From assembly GCA_009776445.1 (NCBI GenBank), contig WRNV01000003.1, positions 28,341 to 68,740 on the forward strand: DNA of 40,400 bases, given 5' to 3'. This stretch comes from Oscillospiraceae bacterium (lineage in GTDB: Bacteria; Bacillota; Clostridia; Oscillospirales; Oscillospiraceae). Under the pieces are notes generated by a model. It was given only the letters and a program-made list of their open reading frames with translations, searched no databases and was not told where the DNA came from. Every line of letters starts with the position of its first letter. The first letter of the stretch is position 1. Below, piece by piece: positions 22,648 to 30,513 of the stretch. The position numbers were made by a program, and so were the translations under genes.

Positions 22648-24021
22648 TTATTTCGTTACGGGGTAGTTTTCTGAAAAGCACCCGTCGCAGAAACCGCATT
22701 TCGAATCCGGCGCTATTTTTGACAGGCTTTCAAGACTAAGAAAACCCAGGCTGTCGGCGCCGATTATTTTGCGCATGTCCTCAGTCGAATGATTGAATGC
22801 GAACAGTTCATGCCTGGTTGGTATGTCGGTCCCAAAATAGCACGGGGCGATGAATTTTGGCGACGAAGACAAAACGTGGACTTCCTTTGCTCCGGCGTCA
22901 CGCAAAAGGCTTATAATTGGGACGACGGTAGTTCCTCTCACTATGGAATCGTCGATCATTATTACGCGTTTCCCATTAACAGTCGCGCGCAAGGGGTTAA
23001 GTTTGATCTTAACCGCTTCTTCGCGGCCTGTTTGCAGTGGGGTGATAAACGTTCGCCCAATATACCGGTTCTTAATAAACCCGTCGTCATTTGGTATCCC
23101 AGTAGCTATGGAATAACCTTTTGCGGCAACAAGTCCGGAATCGGGAACCCCAATGACCACGTCTGAATTAATGGGGTATTCATCGGCAAGACAGCGGCCG
23201 GCGTTTATACGCGCCTCGTATACGCTTTGACCGTCTATAACGCTGTCAGGGCGCGCAAAATACAATAGCTCGAAAATACAGAGACTGGATTTTGACACGC
23301 AGTTTTCGCGGTTGCTGTGCAATACACCGTCGTCTACCCAGACGATTTCACCAGGATCGACATCCCGGATGAATTCCGCTTCGACGCTGTCAAGGGCGCA
23401 TGATTCCGACGCGAAAACTATCGAGTCGCCTTTACGCCCTATGCATAACGGTCGGAAACCCCACGGATCGCGGGCTGCAATCAATTTGCGAGACGACATG
23501 ACGACAAGCGAACACGCGCCTTTGATCCGTTTCATCGCCTGATTTACAGCCTCCTCGACGCTATTACAATGAGGACGCGCTTGCGCGATTATATACGCAA
23601 TTATCTCGGAATCGGTATTTGTATGGAAAACAGCGCCTTTGAATTCGAACTCGCGTTTTAGCGCGTCGCTGTTTATGAGGTTGCCATTGTGCGCGATAGC
23701 AAGCGAGCCTTTTATATACGTGAGGGTAAGCGGTTGTATGGACCCGCCGAGCGAGCCGTTTCTACCGCCATACTGTACGTGGCCGATAGCCATTGTGCCG
23801 CCAAGTTCGTTGAGTATCTTCTCGCCAAACACGTCGCCGACAAGCCCCGCGCCTTTGTGGCATGAGAGTTTCACATCGTTCATAGCGACGATTCCGCAAT
23901 CCTCCTGCCCACGATGCTGGAGCGCGTACAAACCGTAATACGCGCTTCTCGCGCAGTTGCCCTCTGCGTTATAAATGCCAAAAATGCCGCATTCCTCATG
24001 CAATCCCATGAAACGGTTCAC
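22648..24021 (-). CDS. purF: Amidophosphoribosyltransferase
   Basis: A 457-residue enzyme catalysing the first committed step of purine synthesis (PRPP + glutamine to phosphoribosylamine). The N-terminal nucleophile Cys11 follows a ten-residue propeptide (MNRFMGLHEE, then CGIFGIY), as in the Bacillus-type enzyme. The glutaminase half contains QHRGQEDCGI and IAHNGNL. The PRTase half has VIMIDDSIVRGTT, the PRPP loop. The C-terminal CGFCDGCF cysteines and earlier ones fit the [4Fe-4S] cluster of this class. It starts 5 nt after the nrdR stop, so the two genes are co-transcribed. It ends convergent with the E2-like gene. Confidence 0.96.
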   Translation of the reverse strand: MNRFMGLHEECGIFGIYNAEGNCARSAYYGLYALQHRGQEDCGIVAMNDVKLSCHKGAGLVGDVFGEKILNELGGTMAIGHVQYGGRNGSLGGSIQPLTLTYIKGSLAIAHNGNLINSDALKREFEFKGAVFHTNTDSEIIAYIIAQARPHCNSVEEAVNQAMKRIKGACSLVVMSSRKLIAARDPWGFRPLCIGRKGDSIVFASESCALDSVEAEFIRDVDPGEIVWVDDGVLHSNRENCVSKSSLCIFELLYFARPDSVIDGQSVYEARINAGRCLADEYPINSDVVIGVPDSGLVAAKGYSIATGIPNDDGFIKNRYIGRTFITPLQTGREEAVKIKLNPLRATVNGKRVIMIDDSIVRGTTVVPIISLLRDAGAKEVHVLSSSPKFIAPCYFGTDIPTRHELFAFNHSTEDMRKIIGADSLGFLSLESLSKIAPDSKCGFCDGCFSENYPVTK

Positions 24022-24026
24022 CCCAT

Positions 24027-24488
24027 TTAGTCCCTTTCTTCTTCCAGAAGTTTATTAAGTTCTTCTTTAAATGTGATAATATCCCGAAATTGGCGATAAA
24101 CTGAAGCAAATCTCACATACGCGACTTCGTCGAGGGATTTAAGCCCATTCATGATCATTTCGCCAATCGCTACCGACGTTATTTCCCTCTCAAGCGAATT
24201 CTGAAGTTCCTGCTCGATGTCGTCGACGAAAGCTTCTAGATCGGCAAGTGGGACAGGCCGTTTTTCGCAAGCTCTGAGCATGCCGTTTATCAACTTTTGT
24301 TTGTCGAACGTCTGTCTGCTTCCATCTTTCTTAACGACTATGAGCGGCAAACGTTCCATTATCTCATATGTTGTGAAACGCTTCTGGCATTTAAGGCATT
24401 CGCGCCTCCGCCTAATTGTCGCGCCCTCTTCCGCAGGGCGCGAATCGACGACCTTGCTTTCGGAATAATTGCAATAGGGACACTTCAT
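24027..24488 (-). CDS. nrdR: Transcriptional repressor NrdR
   Basis: A 153-residue regulator of ribonucleotide reductase genes. The N-terminal zinc ribbon has MKCPYC and CLKCQKRF (Cys3, 6, 31, 34), and the ATP-cone follows with [20 protein letters not shown]. By family knowledge it senses ATP/dATP and binds 16-bp palindromes in pairs. A candidate pair flanks the nrdD promoter in this window (30375-30384 and 30414-30429), 6 kb away. GGAGGG precedes the ATG. It is followed at 5 nt by purF, joining control of deoxynucleotide supply to purine synthesis. Confidence 0.97.
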   Translation of the reverse strand: MKCPYCNYSESKVVDSRPAEEGATIRRRRECLKCQKRFTTYEIMERLPLIVVKKDGSRQTFDKQKLINGMLRACEKRPVPLADLEAFVDDIEQELQNSLEREITSVAIGEMIMNGLKSLDEVAYVRFASVYRQFRDIITFKEELNKLLEEERD

Positions 24489-24597
24489 ATTATATACCCT
24501 CCATATTAATAATCATACAGGTTTTGTCAAATATAGCACATTGTAGGCCGTATCCGCAACCAAAATTGCGTATAAAGAGTTAAAAATCAAAAGCTAG

Positions 24598-24740
24598 GTT
24601 ACTATTCAGACGGCATCCAAAAACACAGGTCGGTTACAGGCAATGCACTGGTACACTTGTGAAAACTAGTAATAATGGCCAAAACTTGTATGCGGAGCCT
24701 GTAACCATTGCGAGTTTTTGGATACCCTCTGAACAGTTAC
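24598..24740 (-). mobile_element. MITE-like palindromic element, copy 2 (143 bp), with 8-bp target duplication
   Basis: This copy lies in inverse orientation to copies 1 and 3. The ends GTTACTATTCAG and CTGAACAGTTAC are near-perfect complements. Directly outside are identical octamers AAAGCTAG at 24590-24597 and 24741-24748. This is the clearest evidence that the element moved by transposition. The right end supplies the stop codon of the neighbouring RNase M5-like gene. Confidence 0.85.
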
Positions 24741-25315
24741 AAAGCTAGAAATTCATCCCGTGTAAACAGTACATTTAGCACATCAAGGAGAGCGTTTGCA
24801 GACAGCCTTTCTGGAAGATCAAGGCGGTTTAACAACTCCGCCCGTTTCCGCGCACTGCCGTCGATTCCTGATAGACCAACTGCAAACATGTCCGCTTTCG
24901 TTATCCGCGATGCGTCGCCTGAATGTGTAGGTTCATCAACGATTGTCGCGCCCGCGCGCTCTAGCGCCTTGATTATTATGTCGGGTTTCATGCCTTCGAC
25001 TCCAAGCTTGCCTTCTTTTGAGGCGGACGACTTACGCCTTTCCCGACCGCTCATGTCTGGAATGTAGGCATGCTTGACCTTCTCGGCGCCGAGCATTCCA
25101 ATAAGCCTTCCACGAATGAAAAACCCTGCTTTATCACTATCGGTGAGGATGATGAGTCCCCTTTTTTCCGCAAGTTTTCTTAGGAGCGTTATCTTTTTTT
25201 TATCCGAAAACACTCCAAAACCGGATGTTTCGATAATAGTACCACTAACGACTTGGGCGACCGTGTTTTTGTCGTATTTTCCCTCGACTACGATGACCTC
25301 GTGTATATTTTTCAT
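24737..25315 (-). CDS. rnmV: Ribonuclease M5-like Toprim protein (DUF4093 C-terminus)
   Basis: A 192-residue protein with a Toprim domain: VIVVEGKYDKNTV carries the catalytic Glu and LIILTDSDKAGFFIRGRL the D-x-D pair. The C-terminal half resembles the DUF4093 region of RNase M5-type proteins, which mature 5S rRNA precursors in Firmicutes. It overlaps the upstream holA gene by 4 nt. The last codon and stop come from an inserted MITE. Without the insertion the frame would read on through Phe-Asp-Phe to a TAA, so only three terminal residues changed and function is probably kept. An alternative is a Toprim protein with another RNA substrate. Confidence 0.82.
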   Translation of the reverse strand: MKNIHEVIVVEGKYDKNTVAQVVSGTIIETSGFGVFSDKKKITLLRKLAEKRGLIILTDSDKAGFFIRGRLIGMLGAEKVKHAYIPDMSGRERRKSSASKEGKLGVEGMKPDIIIKALERAGATIVDEPTHSGDASRITKADMFAVGLSGIDGSARKRAELLNRLDLPERLSANALLDVLNVLFTRDEFLAL

Positions 25316-26340
25316 AATCCAAACGCAAGTTTCAAGAGCAATTCCACCAACCTGGATTCCGGTTCGGATGAACTGTTTAGTTCGTAAGCCGTGTTAGCAC
25401 AGAACAACACAGCCTGAAAACAATAGTTGAGCGTCGCATTACGGGCAGTGTCCATAAGCGCCTTAGCTTGAAACTCATATCGAATGTCGCACATATCAAT
25501 CAACGCTTTTTTATCCAATTTGCTTTCTATGCAGACGCGCGCCGCGAGAAGCTGGCGCATTTTCAAGGAAATACTGTAAATAAGCTTGTGCGGCGCCTCA
25601 CGCATTTGAAATAGCTCGTCGAGTATCCGCATAGCGGAGATATGGTCGCGACGCATAAGCGCGTCGGTCAGCTTATACGCGACAGTATCGAGGATAGGTG
25701 TGACTACAGCGTCTATGTCCGCGCGAGTCACTGCTTCTCCCAAGGCGTACGCGGTTACTTTTTCAATCTCGCTGTGAAGGGACGACATATATCCGCCGGT
25801 AATAGCGACAAGATAGCCGGCGTCGGCAGAACTGATGAGTTTTCCGGCATCTTTGCAATGCCTCTTGATCCATTTTGTCAAACTGACCTGGTCCTGGACC
25901 GCGAACTCAACTACTTGCGCGGATTTCAATATCTCCTTATCCAGCTTCACTCTCCCGTCCGGCTTGTATATGATCGTGTCATATACAATTACTATGCACA
26001 CATAATCCGGAAGGTTTGACAGCATTTCGCTAAACGCCGGTTTTTGCTCGCTTTTGAAAATGTCAAAATCATTGATCTCGATTAGAGTTCTATCAGCAAA
26101 GGCAGGGAATGTATCGATAGCTTCAGCGAGTTCGTCAGCCTTAACGTTCTTATCCCCAAAGCGTTTATAGTTGAAGCCGTCAAGCCCAGTCGGGCATATA
26201 GATTTGCGTATCATAGCTAGACAGCGCTCAAGTAAGTAACGTTCTTCGCCGTGGAAGATATAAAAGTTGCCAATTTGCCCGTTTGCTAATAATTCGCTTA
26301 GTTCTTTATAACTTACGCCCTCTTTTGCGGATTTGGCCAT
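25312..26340 (-). CDS. holA: DNA polymerase III, delta subunit
   Basis: A 342-residue clamp-loader subunit of usual length. The N-terminal domain shows IGNFYIFHGEERYLLERCL and TLIEINDFDIF. The central AAA+-like part has VVEFAVQDQVSLTKWIKRHC. The C-terminal collar domain has LIYSISLKMRQLLAAR. By family knowledge delta opens the beta clamp during loading. The gene stands between comEC and the RNase M5-like gene in a leftward operon, the common comEC-holA arrangement of Firmicutes. No Walker A motif is expected or seen. Confidence 0.92.
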   Translation of the reverse strand: MAKSAKEGVSYKELSELLANGQIGNFYIFHGEERYLLERCLAMIRKSICPTGLDGFNYKRFGDKNVKADELAEAIDTFPAFADRTLIEINDFDIFKSEQKPAFSEMLSNLPDYVCIVIVYDTIIYKPDGRVKLDKEILKSAQVVEFAVQDQVSLTKWIKRHCKDAGKLISSADAGYLVAITGGYMSSLHSEIEKVTAYALGEAVTRADIDAVVTPILDTVAYKLTDALMRRDHISAMRILDELFQMREAPHKLIYSISLKMRQLLAARVCIESKLDKKALIDMCDIRYEFQAKALMDTARNATLNYCFQAVLFCANTAYELNSSSEPESRLVELLLKLAFGL

Positions 26341-26448
26341 TGTATCGCTATCCTCCCCACGCGCATTCTACAAAGTATACAATTTGCAGCTCTTAAGGTC
26401 AGTCCCTGAGTAATCGCGCACTGGCGGATACAGACTCGCGGTTTCCGG

Positions 26449-28737
26449 TTACTCTTGAATGGCAACCTTTCTATTCCCCGCGCCTACTGTGACATGCCCC
26501 GTAGTATCCGTACGGAATACCGCGACGGAATAATCATTGAGACGGTCAAGCGTTTCTTCTGATGGGTGGCCATAACTGTTCTTCCCAACCGATATTATAG
26601 CAAGCTTCGGCCTGATGGCGTAGAGCAGTTCCTCTGAAGTGGAATACTTTGAACCGTGATGACCAACGACAAGTGTGTCAACATACGGCAACTGGGCGAA
26701 GCGCAGGAGGCTTCTTTCGATGCTAGAATTCATGTCGCCGGTTATTAAAGCGCTTATTTCACCTTTGCATAGTATCGTCAAACCGCGCTCATTATCATCT
26801 CCAAACCCGACGGGCGGATACATGACGAGATCAATACCTCCAAGCGAGATGCCAAGCGTCTCAGTGACATATATTATATCAGTTCCTCGCTTTCTTGCAA
26901 GCTCAATTATATCATCAGCGATATAGGAACCCTCGGGATCCGGTATAGCGATCGCGGAAATATTCACTCTACTCAGAAGCGGGAGAACTCCATTGGCATG
27001 ATCTGAGTGCAAATGGGTTAGAACAAGCAAATCAATCGAAGTTGTCGCGTGGTTTTGAAGAAACGCATGCGCTATAGCGCCGGCATCCTCGCCGCTACTG
27101 CTCCCGCAGTCTACTACAGCGGTATTGCCGTCGGAATTAAGCACAACGCATAATCCCTGCCCGACGTCCAATACCGTCATAGAACTGTCGCCGGCATTGG
27201 GAAGCAGATGGGATACGAGTAGTACAGCGCATAGCAAAACGACCGCGATACAAGCAGGGTACAGATACTGACGCGCACGGGCTTTTAATAAAGGCAGCGT
27301 TATGAAAAGCACGTAGACATACGCGATCCAAAAGATGATATGAGCGCTGGAAGGATAAATGGAGGCATACGGGATAGAGGCGAACGCTCGGGCTACCGCA
27401 ATTATATAGCGCGCCGCAAGGGACGCCGGGTATGCGACGATTGCCGCAAGCGGGATATAAACAAAACCTAGGATGGACGCGAGGATACCAAGCGGAAAAA
27501 CGATCGTCAAAGCCCAGAGCGTCAACAGATTCGTTAACGGTCCGATAAGAGATACATAACCGAAATGTAAAGCTGTGAGAGGGAGCGAAAATACGAGCGC
27601 TCCAACGGTTGCGGACAAGGAAGAGGTTATAAAGGCGACTATTTTTTTGATTATTTTGTTCTTATTGAACTTCTTGCCGCGAAGAAGATCGGAAACAGAT
27701 GAATTAATCCTGGTGGTAAACACTATTATTCCAACCGTCGTGGCAAACGAAAGTTGAAGGCCGACTGAAGCGCATGAGTATGGATTAGCAGCAAGCAGAA
27801 CCACAAGCGAAGCGGAAAGCGAGGTCAGACTGTCGCTTTCACGATTAAATAACGGAGCGCAAATGAGGAAAAACTGCATTATTCCGGCACGGCTTATAGA
27901 CGGGGTGAATCCGGTCATCGCCATAAAAAACAACAATATTGGTATGCCAGCAATCGCAAAATACCGTTTATTCTTTATGACAAGACTCAAAAAACCCATT
28001 AGAAACGATATATGCATTCCCGATATAGAGAAAAAGTGGGCAATACCCGACGCTGAGAGCGCCGAGCTGAGGGCTGCGTCCTGGTTGAGACCGTCGCGTT
28101 TTCCCACAGTGACAGCTTGGATAAGCGGCGATACGTCCTTCTCAAATATCGTATCGATCATGTCTGCTACAGAATTCGCGAGCCTTTTTGGAAAAAACAG
28201 CAAGCTATTATTTGAACCAGTAACCGTAATGCCGCCAGAGACATAACCAGTCAGAAAAGCGCCACGAGCGCTCAAAGCGTCGATACGGCCGCTATCGTCC
28301 ATACCGTCAGTGCGCTGAAACCGCGCAGAAAACTCTATTATGTCGCCTGGGGATAGCGCTAAATCGTCGTAGTAGTATAAACGCGCCCCGACTGAAGGCT
28401 TGTTATCCCTATATACCAAGCAGTCGACGCGGTAGCCGCGGGTCCTTTCATAGGGATGGTCCGTAACTACGGCGGTCACACTCGCGGCTAAATCATCATC
28501 ATCTATTGTTGAGGGAAGAAATAGCGCGGTATATCCCCAACTCCAGCCTAAACCGATGGCGGCGGAAATTAGCGCAATTAAAACACGCAGGCGCATGTTG
28601 CCATGAAACAGCAAACCTACAAGGGAAACCGCTGCTGCTATAGCGCTTGCAATAAGCAGCCAATCATACGGTATTATATATCTTGAAAAAAATATCGCGG
28701 CTGTGAACGCTAAAGCCGCAGTCGCCACTTTACGCAT
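26449..28737 (-). CDS. comEC: ComEC/Rec2 DNA-uptake channel protein
   Basis: A 762-residue polytopic membrane protein. Residues ~1-180 hold membrane helices and the DUF4131 region. Residues ~200-490 are the ComEC permease core, with ISGMHISFLMGFLSL. Residues ~515-762 are a metallo-beta-lactamase-like domain with LTHLHSDHANGVLPLL, ALITGDMNSS and VVGHHGSKYSTSEELL. By family knowledge it takes single-stranded DNA across the membrane and the C-terminal domain degrades the other strand. All three domains appear intact and full length. comEA and other competence genes are not in the window, so natural transformation cannot be claimed. Confidence 0.95.
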   Translation of the reverse strand: MRKVATAALAFTAAIFFSRYIIPYDWLLIASAIAAAVSLVGLLFHGNMRLRVLIALISAAIGLGWSWGYTALFLPSTIDDDDLAASVTAVVTDHPYERTRGYRVDCLVYRDNKPSVGARLYYYDDLALSPGDIIEFSARFQRTDGMDDSGRIDALSARGAFLTGYVSGGITVTGSNNSLLFFPKRLANSVADMIDTIFEKDVSPLIQAVTVGKRDGLNQDAALSSALSASGIAHFFSISGMHISFLMGFLSLVIKNKRYFAIAGIPILLFFMAMTGFTPSISRAGIMQFFLICAPLFNRESDSLTSLSASLVVLLAANPYSCASVGLQLSFATTVGIIVFTTRINSSVSDLLRGKKFNKNKIIKKIVAFITSSLSATVGALVFSLPLTALHFGYVSLIGPLTNLLTLWALTIVFPLGILASILGFVYIPLAAIVAYPASLAARYIIAVARAFASIPYASIYPSSAHIIFWIAYVYVLFITLPLLKARARQYLYPACIAVVLLCAVLLVSHLLPNAGDSSMTVLDVGQGLCVVLNSDGNTAVVDCGSSSGEDAGAIAHAFLQNHATTSIDLLVLTHLHSDHANGVLPLLSRVNISAIAIPDPEGSYIADDIIELARKRGTDIIYVTETLGISLGGIDLVMYPPVGFGDDNERGLTILCKGEISALITGDMNSSIERSLLRFAQLPYVDTLVVGHHGSKYSTSEELLYAIRPKLAIISVGKNSYGHPSEETLDRLNDYSVAVFRTDTTGHVTVGAGNRKVAIQE

Positions 28738-28747
28738 AATATTTGCC

Positions 28748-29344
28748 TTAGCACTTATCGTTTAAAAAATCCAATTCATCGAGCGTCAGCTTAAAGGAAG
28801 GAATGAAATGCTCCATGAAATACTCAACTTCCGGCATTTCCATCGCAGCAAGCTTTTTTAGTGTTTGGTCGGCGGCAAGTTGAAATTCGTGATTTCCAGC
28901 CTTTAGCTCCTCTAGGCATTTGATATATGCCGCCAGAGTATCCGCCGCTTTGACCAGTAAAATATCAGGGTTGTCGCTGTCAGGCGACAGAAGCGTTTCA
29001 TAAGCGGGGCGCATTTGCTGGGGGAGTGCGGCAAGCAATCGGTGTGAGGCTATGGATTCAACTCTTTTGTAGGCTTTCATGATGTCAGGATCAAAATATT
29101 TAATGGGAGTCGGCAAATCTCCGGTGAATATTTCAGACGAGTCATGGAATAAAGCGATTTCAGCGGCAGCGCCGGGATCGGCGTCGAGTTTGAAAACATC
29201 CCGCCGTATGACGGCGAGCGCGTGCGCGATGACGGCAACCATATGCGAATGTTCCTGCACGTTCTCAACGGCGTTGTTGCGCATAAGCGACCAACGGAAA
29301 ATATTTTTCATTCTTGAAATGAACGCAAAGAAACTAAAATGCAT
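28748..29344 (-). CDS. HD-domain 5'-deoxynucleotidase, YfbR-like
   Basis: A 198-residue HD phosphohydrolase. Metal ligands appear as EHSHMV (His32/His34 region), the HD pair His67-Asp68 in ALFHDSSEIFTGDLPTP, and a later Asp in LVKAADTLAAYIKC. This is the YfbR pattern; such enzymes dephosphorylate deoxynucleoside monophosphates. The start gives MHFSFFAFISRMKNIFRWSL, containing RW as in the family. It sits 10 nt upstream of comEC and 16 nt after the DUF975 gene, in one operon. The link to DNA uptake (recycling nucleotides) is only suggestive. Confidence 0.85.
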   Translation of the reverse strand: MHFSFFAFISRMKNIFRWSLMRNNAVENVQEHSHMVAVIAHALAVIRRDVFKLDADPGAAAEIALFHDSSEIFTGDLPTPIKYFDPDIMKAYKRVESIASHRLLAALPQQMRPAYETLLSPDSDNPDILLVKAADTLAAYIKCLEELKAGNHEFQLAADQTLKKLAAMEMPEVEYFMEHFIPSFKLTLDELDFLNDKC

Positions 29345-29360
29345 AAAGTCGCGCCCCTAA

Positions 29361-30095
29361 TTACGCTTCTATTGAGTTGTCCTGATGATTATAGTTTATT
29401 AGTCGGTTGTAAAAAGCGACCTGAGCTAAGCTCTGATACGGAGTGAGCCAGACCAAGACGATAGGGACCGTGAAGGGGAGTGGTAGCAGCATCGTGACCA
29501 GGACATGAAGAGCTAGCCAGCCGAAGAAGGACAAATTGAGCAGGAATAAATCCAGCTTTTTGCCGTGCGTTATTTGTTTAGATTCTCTGATACATTGGAG
29601 CGCGCTTTTTTCAGGCGCGTCAAGTAAAATGTAGTAAGCTTGGCTGTATCTGTAGGACGCTATAACGCCGGGAACGATGAGCAGCAAAGACCATAGGAAA
29701 ACGAAAAAGGAGGAGATAATCCAAATTAGCAAGGTTTTGGTAAAAAAGAAAAAACCATCTACCAAATTCTTATAGTCGGCGCTTTGAGCACGGGAGATCT
29801 TCATGCAGTATTGCATAAACCCGACTTCGATAATCTTATTCACCAGCAAGACTATAGCGGCTATGGTCACCCCAAAAGTGCTGATGTTTGAATATAATAT
29901 ATCAAGCATTGGGGGTTCGTTTTTTTCAACGAGGCTCAGCAATGAACTAAGCATCTTGCTAGATCCGGAGAAACGGAAGCTTAGTTCTGACAGGACAGAA
30001 ATAATCGCAATATATATAATACATACGACAAAGAGCATCGGCGCGTTTTTTTTCATTAATTTGCGCGATTCAGCTTTTAGCGCGAGATAAAGCAT
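29361..30095 (-). CDS. DUF975 family membrane protein
   Basis: A 244-residue membrane protein with about six hydrophobic segments. SLLLIVPGVIASYRYSQAYY, then ILLDAPEKSALQCIRESKQI and GKKLDLFLLNLSFFGWLALH, are signatures of DUF975, a family of unknown function common in Firmicutes. The frame also allows a GTG five codons upstream, but ATG 30095 (MLYLALKAESRKLMKKN) has GGGAGG at correct spacing. It is the first gene of the leftward operon with the YfbR-like, comEC, holA and RNase M5-like genes. Confidence 0.8.
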   Translation of the reverse strand: MLYLALKAESRKLMKKNAPMLFVVCIIYIAIISVLSELSFRFSGSSKMLSSLLSLVEKNEPPMLDILYSNISTFGVTIAAIVLLVNKIIEVGFMQYCMKISRAQSADYKNLVDGFFFFTKTLLIWIISSFFVFLWSLLLIVPGVIASYRYSQAYYILLDAPEKSALQCIRESKQITHGKKLDLFLLNLSFFGWLALHVLVTMLLPLPFTVPIVLVWLTPYQSLAQVAFYNRLINYNHQDNSIEA

Positions 30096-30179
30096 AAGGC
30101 ATCCTCCCACAGCAATAATCCGTATTATAACATACGACTAACTATGCCCGCAACCTAAATCGAACAGGAACAAAGTGGA

Positions 30180-30322
30180 CTAACTGTTCAGTGGGCATCC
30201 AAAAACTCGCAATGGTTACAGGCTCCGCACACAAGTTTTGGTCATTATTACTAGTTTTCATCAGTGTACCAGTGCGTTGCCTGTAACCAACCTGTGTTTT
30301 TGGATGCCGTCTGAACAGGGAC
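30180..30322 (+). mobile_element. MITE-like palindromic element, copy 3 (143 bp), with 8-bp target duplication
   Basis: The ends are CTAACTGTTCAG and CTGAACAGGGAC. Identical octamers AAAGTGGA lie directly outside at 30172-30179 and 30323-30330. The internal paired segments are as in the other copies; this one is in the same orientation as copy 1. The left flank also has GAACAGGAAC before the octamer, resembling the element's own right end. An older nested or tandem end may therefore have been here, which slightly weakens the duplication reading. Confidence 0.85.
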
Positions 30323-30361
30323 AAAGTGGATGAAAACTAGATAAAATATTATCTAAGAGTA

Positions 30362-30390
30362 TTGACACCTAAATCTATTGATTGTATAAT
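30362..30390 (+). promoter_or_regulatory. Consensus sigma-A promoter of nrdD
   Basis: TTGACA (30362-30367) and TATAAT (30385-30390) are 17 bp apart, both perfect consensus, with start expected near 30397. The MITE copy ends about 40 bp upstream of the -35. Such a strong promoter suggests strong repression, fitting the NrdR sites. Confidence 0.8.
30375..30384. promoter_or_regulatory. Candidate NrdR box 1 (degenerate)
   Basis: CTATTGATTG matches 8 of 10 positions of the NrdR core C-W-A-T-A-T-A-T-W-G. It lies in the promoter spacer and adjoins the -10. Its centre is 42 bp (four helical turns) from that of box 2. Confidence 0.45.
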
Positions 30391-30413
30391 GATGGATACG
30401 CCTGAAGAATTTG

Positions 30414-30429
30414 ATACAATATATTGTAT
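30414..30429. promoter_or_regulatory. Candidate NrdR box 2 (perfect 16-bp palindrome)
   Basis: ATACAATATATTGTAT is a perfect palindrome whose core CAATATATTG fully matches the NrdR consensus core. It lies about 17-32 nt after the predicted transcription start of nrdD. NrdR itself is encoded at 24027-24488. Confidence 0.7.
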
Positions 30430-30513
30430 TCAAAGAAATTGGACCGATTCAATAATGAGTTCGGCGCCAGGGAAATACAAAAAAATTACGGAAGGATGAG
30501 AGTTTTGCCTATA

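Noticed and set aside
30424..30513. Extra 30 N-terminal codons of nrdD from TTG 30424
   Set aside because: The start would fall inside the NrdR palindrome, has no ribosome site, and the residues have no similarity to the family, whose ATP-cone begins at IRKRDGR.
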